Of a stretch of DNA of 32,614 nucleotides, positions 1 to 7,100 are shown piece by piece; the first letter of the stretch is position 1; every line of letters starts with the position of its first letter. The notes under the pieces are model-generated. The model was given only the letters and a program-made list of their open reading frames with translations, searched no databases and was not told where the DNA came from. The position numbers were made by a program, and so were the translations under genes. This DNA comes from Rhizobiales bacterium 65-9 (GTDB lineage Bacteria > Pseudomonadota > Alphaproteobacteria > Rhizobiales > Beijerinckiaceae). The stretch covers positions 64,160 to 96,773 of the forward strand of contig MKVY01000037.1 in assembly GCA_001899525.1 (NCBI GenBank), read 5' to 3'.

Positions 1-1
1 C

Positions 2-550
2 GACAGCCTCCAGCGCGTCGGCCCCGCCCTTCCCGACAAGGAGGTCCGGACCGTCGATATGGACGACCGGCCGGTCGGACCCGGCGTGATCGGCGAGATC
101 GTCCTGCGCGGCGGCTTCATGGCCGGCTATTGGGGCAACCCGGAGAAAACCGCCGAGGCGACGCGCGGCGACTGGCTGCGCACCGGCGATCTCGGCGTCA
201 TCGACGCGGACGGCCATGTCACCATGCGCGGCCGCCGCGCCGAGCTGATCCTCGTCTCCGGTCGGCCCTGGTATCCCCGCGACGTGGAGGAAGCTCTGTG
301 CGAACAGCCCGGCGTGCGTCAGGCCGCGCTGATCGGACTGCCCGATGCGGCGCGCGGATCGCGCCCGACCGCGTTCGTCACGCTGCATGACGGCGCCTCG
401 GTCGATCCCGCCGCGCTGACGGGGGCGATCGCGAAGTCGGTGGACGACGACGTCTCGCTGCTTGACATTCGGGTCGTGGAGGAATTGCCCATGACGCCGA
501 CCGGCAAGATCGCCAAGGCGGAGCTTGCCGCGATGGCGCAGAAGGGATGA
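2..550 (+). CDS. AMP-dependent acyl-CoA synthetase/ligase, C-terminal part (5' truncated by window)
   Basis: C-terminal portion of an ANL-superfamily adenylating enzyme, which activates a carboxylic acid with ATP and usually transfers it to CoA. The reading frame is open from base 2, so the start lies left of the window. Visible are the A7-type motif LRTGDLG, the hinge region (A8) MRGRRAELILVSGRPWYP, and the A10 motif PMTPTGKIAK with the catalytic lysine of the mobile C-terminal domain. The A8 segment is unusual: the common GR-x-K-D hinge reads GRRAE here, and the usual G-G-x-N-I-x-P reads SGRPWYP. The stop precedes the GTG start of the creatininase-family gene by 7 bp, so the two are probably cotranscribed. 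The substrate cannot be read from this fragment; a fatty, aromatic or amino-acid-like acid is possible. The family call is secure and the specific product is unknown. Confidence 0.88.
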   Translation, partial: DSLQRVGPALPDKEVRTVDMDDRPVGPGVIGEIVLRGGFMAGYWGNPEKTAEATRGDWLRTGDLGVIDADGHVTMRGRRAELILVSGRPWYPRDVEEALCEQPGVRQAALIGLPDAARGSRPTAFVTLHDGASVDPAALTGAIAKSVDDDVSLLDIRVVEELPMTPTGKIAKAELAAMAQKG

Positions 551-557
551 CGTCGCC

Positions 558-1376
558 GTGGAGCTGAAGTCGCATTGGTGGTGGGACCTCTCGGCGAAGG
601 ATTTCGCCGGGCTCGACATGGAGCGCATCGTCGCCGTGCTGCCGGTCGGCGCAGTCGAACAGCATGGCCCGCATCTGCCGGTGCGCGTCGACGCGGCGAT
701 CAACGCGGGCATCGTCGCGCGCGCGGTGGAGATGATGCCGGCCGATTTGCCCGTGCTCGTCCTGCCGATGACGCCCGTCGGAAAATCCAACGAGCATGTC
801 TCCTATCCGGGCACGCTGACCCTCTCGCACGAAACCCTGTTCCGGCTCTGGTTCGAGATCGGCGAGAGCGTGCGCAGGACGGGTTGCCGCAAGATGGTGA
901 TCTTCAACTCGCATGGCGGCCAGCCGCAGGTGATCGATATCGTCTGCCGCGAATTGCGCGTGCGTCACGGCATGTTCGTCGTGAATGCGATGTGGTCGCG
1001 CATGACGAAGCACGACGACCTGTTCACGCCGAAAGAGCTGACTCACGGCATCCATGGCGGCGAGGTCGAGACCAGCGTCATGCTCCACCTTCATCGCGAC
1101 AAGGTGGATATGGCTGAGGCGGCGGATTTCGAACCTTTGTCGGTCGCGCTCGCGGAAAAGGGCGGGCTGCTGACGCCGGAGGGCGGCGTCGGTTTCGGCT
1201 GGCAGGCCCAGGATTTGCATCCCTCCGGAGCGATGGGCGACGCCGCGTCCGCCGATGCCGCGCGCGGCGGCGTGCTGGTGGAGCGCGCGGCGACAGCCCT
1301 GACGCAGCTTTGTCGCGAGGTCGCCGACTATCCGCTGGCGCGCCTCGCCAACGAGACGATCTATGCGACGAAATGA
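558..1376 (+). CDS. Creatininase-family amidohydrolase
   Basis: Protein of 272 residues, if read from the GTG at 558, of the creatininase (creatinine amidohydrolase) family: metal-dependent enzymes that open cyclic or linear amides. The family also includes FAPy deformylase and the mycofactocin protein MftE. Candidate metal ligands are in the expected order: E34 and H36 in GAVEQHGPHLP, D45 in RVDAAI, H119 in FNSHGGQ, and E169/E171 in HGGEVETS. I chose GTG 558 because AGAAGGG lies about 11 bases upstream. An in-frame ATG at 525 would add 11 arginine-rich residues inside the preceding gene. It sits between an acyl-CoA ligase and an ABC importer, so it may process an imported amide. True creatininase activity is not implied; the family is functionally broad. 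Confidence 0.85.
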   Translation: MELKSHWWWDLSAKDFAGLDMERIVAVLPVGAVEQHGPHLPVRVDAAINAGIVARAVEMMPADLPVLVLPMTPVGKSNEHVSYPGTLTLSHETLFRLWFEIGESVRRTGCRKMVIFNSHGGQPQVIDIVCRELRVRHGMFVVNAMWSRMTKHDDLFTPKELTHGIHGGEVETSVMLHLHRDKVDMAEAADFEPLSVALAEKGGLLTPEGGVGFGWQAQDLHPSGAMGDAASADAARGGVLVERAATALTQLCREVADYPLARLANETIYATK

Positions 1377-1459
1377 GATGAGGTCAGCGCGCGCATCGAT
1401 GTGTCGCCAATCATGATCAGCCGACCCCGTTGCCCTCAGACGCGAGCGAACGCGACGCA

Positions 1460-2509
1460 ATGAAATCACTCCGCGCTCCCTATCTTGTGCTCGACGCGCT
1501 GACCGCGACCTATGGCGAAACGCGCGCCGTCGATCGGCTGACGCTTGAAATCGGCCGCGGCGAGTTGATCGCTTTGCTGGGCCCCTCGGGATGCGGCAAG
1601 ACCACGACGCTGCGCATGATCGCGGGCTTCGTGGAGCCGTCGTCGGGCCGGGTTCTGGTCGACGGAGAGGATGTCACCGCGCTGCCGACGCACCGGCGCA
1701 ACATGGGCGTCGTGTTCCAGTCCTACGCGCTGTTTCCTCATCTCACCGTCATCGAGAATGTCGCCTTCGGCCTGCGCATGCGCCATCTCGGCGCGAAGGA
1801 GCGTCTGGCGAAGGCGGGACAGGCGCTTGAGATGGTGGCGCTGTCTCATCTCGCCGAGCGCTATCCGTCGCAACTGTCCGGCGGCCAGCAGCAGCGCGTC
1901 GCGCTCGCGCGCGCGCTCGTCATCGAGCCGCGTTTGTTGCTGCTCGACGAGCCGCTCTCGAATCTCGACGCCCATCTGCGCGCCGAGATGCGCGGCGAGA
2001 TTCGCCGCCTTCAGCAGCGGCTCTCGATCACGACGGTGTTCGTCACCCATGATCAGGAAGAGGCGCTTGCGATGTCGGACCGCGTCGCGGTGATGAGCGC
2101 GGGCAAGCTGGTCGAGGTCGGAACGCCCGCGGCGCTGTGCGACGAGCCCAGCGACGCTTTTACAGCCTCGTTCCTTGGCGCGCGCACCGTGGTTCCGGGA
2201 AAAACCGAGAACGGCGTCTTCGTCGCGGCGGGCCTGTCCTGCGTCGGCGCGCCCGCCGGCGCCAGCGCCATCGTGCTGCGCGCGGCGCGGCTGCGGCTCG
2301 CGGAAAAAACGCAGGGCCCCCTGACGCTCCAGGGAGTGCTGTCCTCATCGGCCTATCTCGGCGATCTCTTCGAGCTCGACGTCGACACCGCTTCGGGGCG
2401 CGTGCGCGTGCTCGCGCCGTCGCAAACGCCGCCGCCGCCGATCGGCGCGGCCTGCCATGTCGAGGCGCTCCCGGGCAGCGTCAGTTTCATCAACGAAAGA
2501 AGGGGATGA
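1460..2509 (+). CDS. ABC importer ATP-binding protein, spermidine/putrescine (PotA) type
   Basis: ATPase of 349 residues that powers the importer encoded by the next two genes. It carries Walker A GPSGCGKTT (K47), a Q-loop in VVFQSYALFPHLTV, the signature LSGGQQQR, Walker B LLLLDEPLSNLD and the H-loop VTHDQEEAL. A C-terminal extension of about 110 residues fits the TOBE regulatory domain of PotA/FbpC/MalK-type ATPases. ATG 1460 is preferred; a TTG at 1430 would add ten residues and has no better ribosome site. An 83-bp gap separates it from the creatininase gene, and the binding-protein gene starts 4 bp after its stop. The polyamine/iron/opine importer class is clear from the components, but the ligand is not. 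Confidence 0.92.
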   Translation: MKSLRAPYLVLDALTATYGETRAVDRLTLEIGRGELIALLGPSGCGKTTTLRMIAGFVEPSSGRVLVDGEDVTALPTHRRNMGVVFQSYALFPHLTVIENVAFGLRMRHLGAKERLAKAGQALEMVALSHLAERYPSQLSGGQQQRVALARALVIEPRLLLLDEPLSNLDAHLRAEMRGEIRRLQQRLSITTVFVTHDQEEALAMSDRVAVMSAGKLVEVGTPAALCDEPSDAFTASFLGARTVVPGKTENGVFVAAGLSCVGAPAGASAIVLRAARLRLAEKTQGPLTLQGVLSSSAYLGDLFELDVDTASGRVRVLAPSQTPPPPIGAACHVEALPGSVSFINERRG

Positions 2510-2513
2510 CGGT

Positions 2514-3557
2514 ATGACGATCTCACGCAGAACATTCGGAAAGCTGACGCTGGGCGCAGGCGTCGTCGCGCCCGTGCATTTCGTGCGCACCGCGGTCGCG
2601 CAGCCGAAGCCGGGCGACGAGCTCGTCATCGGCGTGTGGGGCGGCGCGCAGGAGCGCATCGTCAAGGAATATTGCGAGAAGCCGCTGGTGGCGAAATATG
2701 GCTGCAAGGTTTCATACGTCCTCGGCAGCACGGTCGATCGTCGCGCGCGCGCCTATTCCGAGCGCGGCCGGCCGAGCTTCGACGTTCTCTATCTCAATAT
2801 TTTCGAGAGCCGTCAGGCCGTGAAGGACGGCGTGACGCAGGCGCCGACCGACGCTGTGCCGCAATTCGCCAATCTCTATGATTTCGCCAAGCTCGGCGGC
2901 TATGGCGTCGCCATCAATCCCTGCACGATCGTCTATGACAAGCGCAAGGCGTCGAAGCCCATCACCTCATGGAAGGACATCTGGAATCCGGAATGGAAAG
3001 GCCGCATCGCCTGGCCGTCCTATCCGGGCGCGGAAGGAACCGCGGCGCTGCTGATGACCGCGAAGATGTTCGGCGGCGACGAGAAGAACGTCGGCGTCGC
3101 ATTCGACAAGATCAAGGAGCTGAAGCCCTTCGCTGCGATCCAGAGCAGTCAGGATCAGCTCTTCCAGATGTTCGATCAGGGCGTCGCCGATCTGTCGATC
3201 GAGTTCGGCCCGTTCGTGCGCAAATATGCCGAGACCCGCAATCCGAACATCGAGATCGCCAATCCCGTCGAGGGCCAGGCGCTGGCGATGAACGTCGCCT
3301 GCATCACCGTCGGCACGAAAAACCAGAAGCTCGCGGAAGAATGGATCAACTTCCATCTCTCGGAGCCCTGCATGCTCGCCTATGCGCGCGAGATCTATTA
3401 CTCGCCGACCGTGAAGAACCTCAATATTCCCGATGATCTGAAGCAGAAGCTGGTGCTCGGCGCAGACGCGCAGAAGCTCGTCGATTTCGACTGGGACATC
3501 GTCACCAAGAGCCAGCCCGCCTGGACGAGCCGCTTCAACCGCGAGATCGCCGGGTGA
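2514..3557 (+). CDS. ABC importer substrate-binding protein, PotD-like, Tat-exported
   Basis: Periplasmic binding protein of 347 residues from ATG 2514, which has the purine-rich site AAAGAAGGGG 8 bases upstream. The N-terminus carries a twin-arginine signal (SRRTFGK, R5-R6) followed by a short hydrophobic stretch and a likely cleavage after VAQ. Export folded through Tat is unusual for PotD relatives but common among alphaproteobacterial binding proteins. The mature part matches the spermidine/putrescine/iron binding-protein fold: it starts with DELVIGVWGG and contains the TSWKDIWNPEWKGRIAWP segment typical of this cluster. The stop overlaps the GTG start of the permease gene. The ligand is unresolved; polyamine, thiamine-like, iron and small amide compounds are all possible for this family. 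Confidence 0.9.
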   Translation: MTISRRTFGKLTLGAGVVAPVHFVRTAVAQPKPGDELVIGVWGGAQERIVKEYCEKPLVAKYGCKVSYVLGSTVDRRARAYSERGRPSFDVLYLNIFESRQAVKDGVTQAPTDAVPQFANLYDFAKLGGYGVAINPCTIVYDKRKASKPITSWKDIWNPEWKGRIAWPSYPGAEGTAALLMTAKMFGGDEKNVGVAFDKIKELKPFAAIQSSQDQLFQMFDQGVADLSIEFGPFVRKYAETRNPNIEIANPVEGQALAMNVACITVGTKNQKLAEEWINFHLSEPCMLAYAREIYYSPTVKNLNIPDDLKQKLVLGADAQKLVDFDWDIVTKSQPAWTSRFNREIAG

Positions 3558-5311
3558 CGGACATGTCCGCGTCGGCGGCGATGGCCTCCGGCGTTTCGCA
3601 GCCGGCCGCGCCGCGGCCTGCGCTCAGCCGCTTCGTCGGACCGGCGCTCGCCGCGCCGGTCACGATCTGGCTCGCCCTCACCTTCGCCGCGCCGCTCGCG
3701 GTCGTGGTGCTTCTGTCGTTGCAGGAGTTTCCCGACCCTTTCGGGCCGATCGTGCAGCCGCCCAGCGCTGCGCAGTTCGCGGCGATCGTCAGCGACCCGT
3801 TCTATCTGCGCGTGATCGGCGAAACGCTCGCGCTCGGCGCGGGCGTCACCGCGCTCACCGTGCTGCTCGGCTATCCGCTCGCGCTGTGGCTGACCCGCGT
3901 GCCGGCGCGCTGGCGGCCGATCGCCTTCGCCGTGATTCTCATTCCGCTGTTGACCAACGTCGTCGTGCGCTCGCTCGGCATCGTGCTTTTGCTCGCGCCG
4001 GACGGGCTGATAAATCAGGTTCTCGGCCTAGTCGGGCTGCCGCCCATGCGCGGCATGCTCTACACCCACGGCGCGGTCGCGATTGCGCTCGCGCAGGTGT
4101 TCATGCCGTTCCTTGTCCTTGCGCTGTACGACGTCCTTCAGGGAACCTCGCCGCGCGTGCATGAAGCGGCCGCGAGCCTTGGCGCCTCGCGCGTGACCCG
4201 TGTTTTTCTCGTCGATCTGCCGCTGTCCCTGCCCGGCCTGCGCGCCGGAATCGTCATCGTGTTCCTGATGTCGTCGACAGCCTATGTCTCGGCGACGCTT
4301 CTCGGCGGCAAGAAGGTTTGGACCACTGGCATGCTGGTCTGGCAGGAGGCGCTGCAGAATCTCAACGCGCCGCTTGCGTCCGCCCTCGCGCTGGTCATGA
4401 CCGTGACGAGCACGCTGTTCGCCGTGGCGACCTTCATGATCGTTCAGCGGCTGATGCCCTGGCGCTCCATGCGCGCGGTGAGCGCGATGTCGGTTCCCGG
4501 CTGGCTGACGCGCCTGTTCGATCTTCTCGGCCCCCCGCTCGGCAAGCTGCTGCTGGCGCTGTCTCTGCTTCTTCTGCTGCTGCCGCTGGCGCTGGTGTGC
4601 ATCCAGAGTTTCAACGACGTGCCGCAGGCCACCGTCGCCGGCTTCCGCGCTTTCACCTGGAAATGGTACGAGCGCGTTCTCTTTGGCGGCGCTTATGCGG
4701 AATCCTTCCGCGTCTCGCTGGAGCTTGCGCTCGCTTCCGCCCTGGTGGCGATCGCGCTCGCCCTGCCCGCGGCCTTCGCGCTCGCGCGCTTCCGCTTTCG
4801 CGGGCTGACAGCGCTGACGGCGTTCTGGACCCTGCCGCTGTCGCTTCCCCATGTCGCGATCGGCGTCGGCATGCTGCGGCTCCTGCAAGCCTATACCGCT
4901 GTCCCGCCCTTCCTCGGGCTGATGAGCGTGCATGTCGTGCTGATGCTGCCCTTCGCGATCTCGCTGCTGCAGGCCTCGGTCGAGCAGCTCGATCGCGTGC
5001 AGGAGGAGGCGGCGGCGAGTCTCGGCGCCAACGCCGCGCGCCGTTTCTTCCTCGTGATCCTGCCGGGTTTGACGCCTGGCTTGGTGGCGGCCGGCGTGAT
5101 GAGCTTCCTGCTTTCGTTCGGCGAAGTGACCGTGACGAGCTTTCTCACCACGGCCCGCATGACGACCCTGCCGGTCCGCATCTACGCCGAGGCGACCTTC
5201 AGTCTCGAACCCACCGTTCACGCGGTGTCGGCGCTGCTGATCGTGGCGACGATTCTGGCGTTGCTGTTGCTGAACCGCTTCGTGCGGCTCGATCGCCTGC
5301 ACGCACGCTGA
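3554..5311 (+). CDS. ABC importer permease, two PotB/PotC-type permease domains fused in one chain
   Basis: Inner-membrane protein of 585 residues with two binding-protein-dependent permease domains in tandem. The first EAA loop begins near E204 (EAAASLGASRVTRVFLVDLP) and the second near E485 (EEAAASLGANAARRFFLVIL). About twelve hydrophobic segments divide evenly, with a low-complexity leucine-rich segment near residues 330-350 opening the second half. PotB and PotC are normally separate proteins, whereas fused permeases are typical of FbpB-type iron importers. The GTG start at 3554 overlaps the stop of the binding-protein gene (GTGA); an ATG four codons in (3563) is an alternative. With the preceding ATPase and binding protein it completes an importer without needing another permease gene. 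Confidence 0.9.
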   Translation: MTDMSASAAMASGVSQPAAPRPALSRFVGPALAAPVTIWLALTFAAPLAVVVLLSLQEFPDPFGPIVQPPSAAQFAAIVSDPFYLRVIGETLALGAGVTALTVLLGYPLALWLTRVPARWRPIAFAVILIPLLTNVVVRSLGIVLLLAPDGLINQVLGLVGLPPMRGMLYTHGAVAIALAQVFMPFLVLALYDVLQGTSPRVHEAAASLGASRVTRVFLVDLPLSLPGLRAGIVIVFLMSSTAYVSATLLGGKKVWTTGMLVWQEALQNLNAPLASALALVMTVTSTLFAVATFMIVQRLMPWRSMRAVSAMSVPGWLTRLFDLLGPPLGKLLLALSLLLLLLPLALVCIQSFNDVPQATVAGFRAFTWKWYERVLFGGAYAESFRVSLELALASALVAIALALPAAFALARFRFRGLTALTAFWTLPLSLPHVAIGVGMLRLLQAYTAVPPFLGLMSVHVVLMLPFAISLLQASVEQLDRVQEEAAASLGANAARRFFLVILPGLTPGLVAAGVMSFLLSFGEVTVTSFLTTARMTTLPVRIYAEATFSLEPTVHAVSALLIVATILALLLLNRFVRLDRLHAR

Positions 5312-5336
5312 CGCGGCGCGGACGGGCCAGTCTCCC

Positions 5337-5356
5337 GACGCGCCGCAAGGCGCGTC
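5337..5356 (+). terminator. Hairpin with GCAA tetraloop after the importer operon
   Basis: A perfect 8-bp inverted repeat, GACGCGCC / GGCGCGTC, closes on a GCAA (GNRA) tetraloop 26 bases after the permease stop. This is a very stable G+C stem in the right place to end the importer transcript or protect its 3' end. No proper T-run follows (CGTTCG), so classical intrinsic termination is uncertain. Confidence 0.5.
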
Positions 5357-5369
5357 CGTTCGCCGGCGC

Positions 5370-5383
5370 TTGATGTCGATCAA
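5370..5383 (+). promoter_or_regulatory. Perfect FNR/FixK-type box
   Basis: The sequence TTGAT-GTCG-ATCAA is an exact match to the palindromic consensus TTGAT-N4-ATCAA bound by FNR, Anr and FixK/FnrN regulators. Its centre is at 5376.5. A class II promoter (box at -41.5) would start transcription near 5418. The -10 position (5406-5411) reads CACCAT, sharing A2, A5 and T6 with TATAAT. That leaves a short leader containing GGAGG ahead of the ATG at 5437. It therefore probably drives the small membrane protein under low oxygen. Confidence 0.7.
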
Positions 5384-5395
5384 GGCCGTCCCCCG

Positions 5396-5425
5396 AAAAT
5401 CCATGCACCATCGGCGCAGGATTTT
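5396..5425 (+). repeat. Inverted repeat AAAATCC/GGATTTT in the promoter or leader of the small membrane gene
   Basis: AAAATCC (5396-5402) and GGATTTT (5419-5425) form a 7-bp dyad with a 16-base spacer. It lies between the FNR-type box and the ribosome-binding site and spans the predicted start of transcription. It could be a second operator or chance; the sequence does not decide. Confidence 0.35.
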
Positions 5426-5436
5426 TGGAGGATGCG

Positions 5437-5619
5437 ATGCCGCTCGGAGAAGCCGTCTTTATGACCGTGATCGTCGTGACGCCGCTGCTGTTCATCGTGT
5501 CGATGCTCTACATCGACTGGTCGACGCGCGACCTGCGGCGCGCCGCTCTGGCGCGCTATCGGCTGCCCGCCGGCCGCGTCGCCTCCGACAAGGAGATTTC
5601 CTTCAAATCCGCGGCGTAG
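5437..5619 (+). CDS. Small single-pass membrane protein, unknown function, FNR-box gene
   Basis: Protein of 60 residues that I do not recognise. From ATG 5437 it begins MPLGEAVF, followed by one strongly hydrophobic helix (about residues 8-27, VIVVTPLLFIVSMLYI), then DWSTRDLRRAALARYRLP and a polar tail ending KEISFKSAA. The charge distribution suggests a periplasmic N-terminus with the basic tail in the cytoplasm. The start is fixed by GGAGG at 5427-5431, five bases upstream; a TTG at 5425 would overlap this site. The perfect FNR/FixK box 60 bases upstream makes it a likely low-oxygen gene. It does not resemble CcoQ, CcoS or CydX as I remember them. Its last 64 bases overlap the convergent gamma-carbonic-anhydrase gene on the opposite strand, so transcripts of the two would be antisense at their 3' ends. 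Confidence 0.75.
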   Translation: MPLGEAVFMTVIVVTPLLFIVSMLYIDWSTRDLRRAALARYRLPAGRVASDKEISFKSAA

Positions 5620-6119
5620 CGCCGGCCGTTGCGAACGTAATTCTCGGCTGAGCGCTTCAGGCCTTCCACCGCCGCGTCGTCCAGCGTCCGGGCGACGCGC
5701 GCCGGCGCGCCGATGATGAGCGAGCGCTCCGGAAACTCCTTGCCCTCCGTGACGAGCGCGCCGGCGCCGACAAGCGAGCCGGCGCCGATCCGCGCGCCAT
5801 TAAGAATGGTGGCGCCCATGCCGATGAGCGCGCCGTCGCCGATCGTGCAGCCATGCAGGATCGCCTTGTGGCCGATGGTCGCTCCGCGTCCGATCGTCAG
5901 CGGAAAGCCCGGATCGACATGGAGCACGCAGCCTTCCTGGATATTCGTTCCGTCGCCGACGACGATCGGTTCATTGTCCGCGCGCAGGCTGGCGCCGAAC
6001 CAGATGCTGACATCGAGCCCGAGAACCACCTGCCCCATCACATGCGCGCCGGGCGCGATGTAGATGCGGGCCGGATCGGCGATGGTCGGGATCAGACGAC
6101 CGACGGCGTATAGCGACAT
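5556..6119 (-). CDS. Gamma-carbonic-anhydrase-family hexapeptide-repeat protein
   Basis: Protein of 187 residues with the left-handed beta-helix pattern of hexapeptide repeats (for example IGDGALIGMGATILNGARIGAGSLVG). It belongs to the gamma-carbonic anhydrase / YrdA / PaaY group. Three histidines fall where zinc ligands are expected: H67 in CVLHVD, and H84 and H89 in IGHKAILHG (five apart). R46 and D48 in LRAD match the conserved Arg-Asp region. A trimer in the cytoplasm is expected for the family. Activity is uncertain, since many members bind metal without measurable carbonic anhydrase activity. A GGAGATC ribosome site precedes ATG 6119. Its 3' end overlaps the small membrane gene. Transcription would diverge from nothing nearby, because petABC lies upstream on the same strand behind a terminator. 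Confidence 0.88.
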   Translation of the reverse strand: MSLYAVGRLIPTIADPARIYIAPGAHVMGQVVLGLDVSIWFGASLRADNEPIVVGDGTNIQEGCVLHVDPGFPLTIGRGATIGHKAILHGCTIGDGALIGMGATILNGARIGAGSLVGAGALVTEGKEFPERSLIIGAPARVARTLDDAAVEGLKRSAENYVRNGRRYAADLKEISLSEATRPAGSR

Positions 6120-6170
6120 GGATGATCTCCTCGCCTTTCAATGGCGTCGCAAGGCGGGAAAGGGAACCTC

Positions 6171-6199
6171 AAAAGAAAAACGCCCGGACGATCCGGGCG
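6171..6199 (-). terminator. Intrinsic terminator of petABC
   Basis: On the minus strand an 8-bp stem (CGCCCGGA / TCCGGGCG) with a three-base loop is followed directly by TTTTTCTTTT. This is a textbook Rho-independent terminator about 30 bases after the cytochrome c1 stop. It separates petABC from the gamma-carbonic-anhydrase gene on the same strand. Confidence 0.9.
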
Positions 6200-6227
6200 T
6201 TGATGTCATATCGCGAAACGCCGGCGA

Positions 6228-7091
6228 TCAGGCGTGCGCCCCATCCGGCAACTTCGACCAGATGCGCTTCTTGGTGAAGTAGAGCAGTCCCGCGAAGACG
6301 ACGAGGAAGATCAGCACTTTCAGACCGAGCGCCTTGCGCGCCTCCATGTGCGGCTCCGCCGCCCAGACGAGGAACGCGGTGACGTCCTTGGCGTATTGCT
6401 CGACGGTCTGCGGCGCGACCAGCTTGCCGCTCGAATCCTTGGGATATTCGACGCGATCGTTCTCGAGCGGCGGGCGCATCGCGATCAGATGCCCCGGCAT
6501 GTATTTATTGTAGTACTGGCCCGGCTGAAGCGTCACGCCCGCAGGCGCTTCTTCATAGCCGGTCAGCAATGCTACGATATAGTCGGGCGCCTGCTCCTGA
6601 TATTGCGTGAAGATGTCGAAGATGAAGCGCGGAAATCCGCGCTCATACGTGCGCGCCTTGGCGAGCAGCGACATGTCGGGCGGCAGCGCTCCGCCATTCG
6701 TCGCGCGCGCCGCTTTTTCATTCGGAAAGATCGCGGGAAAGCGATCCGCCGCCAGGCCCGGACGCTCGGTCGGCTGCCCGTTGTCGTCGGTCGTCGCGAT
6801 CCGGTATTCGGCGGCCAGCGCCTTCACCTGGCTGGCCGTGAATTGCGGTCCGCCCGGCTCCGAGAGATTGCGGAACGAGAGCAGCGTCATCGCGTGGCAG
6901 GTCGCGCAGACCTCGCGATAGACCTTGAAGCCGCGCTGGAGCTGCGCGCGGTCGAAGGTTCCGAACGGTCCCGAGAACGACCATTTCTGGCCCGGCGGCT
7001 CCGGCGTTCCCTCGGCGGCGAAGGAAGCCGTCGCGAAGCTTGTCGCGGCGATGAGGGCGGCGGCGAGAATCTTGTTCATGGACATGGACAT
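6228..7091 (-). CDS. petC: Ubiquinol-cytochrome c reductase, cytochrome c1
   Basis: Cytochrome c1 of the bc1 complex, which passes electrons from the Rieske protein to soluble or membrane cytochrome c on the periplasmic side. The 287-residue precursor has a Sec signal peptide (cleavage likely after SFA, about residue 25) and the heme attachment motif CATCH (C62, C65, H66). The probable axial ligand is M205 in HLIAMRPPL. A C-terminal anchor helix covers about residues 257-273 and is followed by KKR. Three in-frame ATGs (7091, 7085, 7079) are possible starts; the signal peptide is complete from any of them. It begins 9 bp after the cytochrome b stop. In some Rhizobiales cytochromes b and c1 are one polyprotein (fbcH); here they are separate genes. 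Confidence 0.97.
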   Translation of the reverse strand: MSMSMNKILAAALIAATSFATASFAAEGTPEPPGQKWSFSGPFGTFDRAQLQRGFKVYREVCATCHAMTLLSFRNLSEPGGPQFTASQVKALAAEYRIATTDDNGQPTERPGLAADRFPAIFPNEKAARATNGGALPPDMSLLAKARTYERGFPRFIFDIFTQYQEQAPDYIVALLTGYEEAPAGVTLQPGQYYNKYMPGHLIAMRPPLENDRVEYPKDSSGKLVAPQTVEQYAKDVTAFLVWAAEPHMEARKALGLKVLIFLVVFAGLLYFTKKRIWSKLPDGAHA

Positions 7092-7100
7092 TCCGCTCGC

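Noticed and set aside
4028..5404. Open frame of 458 codons on the minus strand opposite the fused permease
   Set aside because: Gln-, Arg- and His-rich translation of antisense to hydrophobic codons. It would also swallow the FNR-box region without a start signal.
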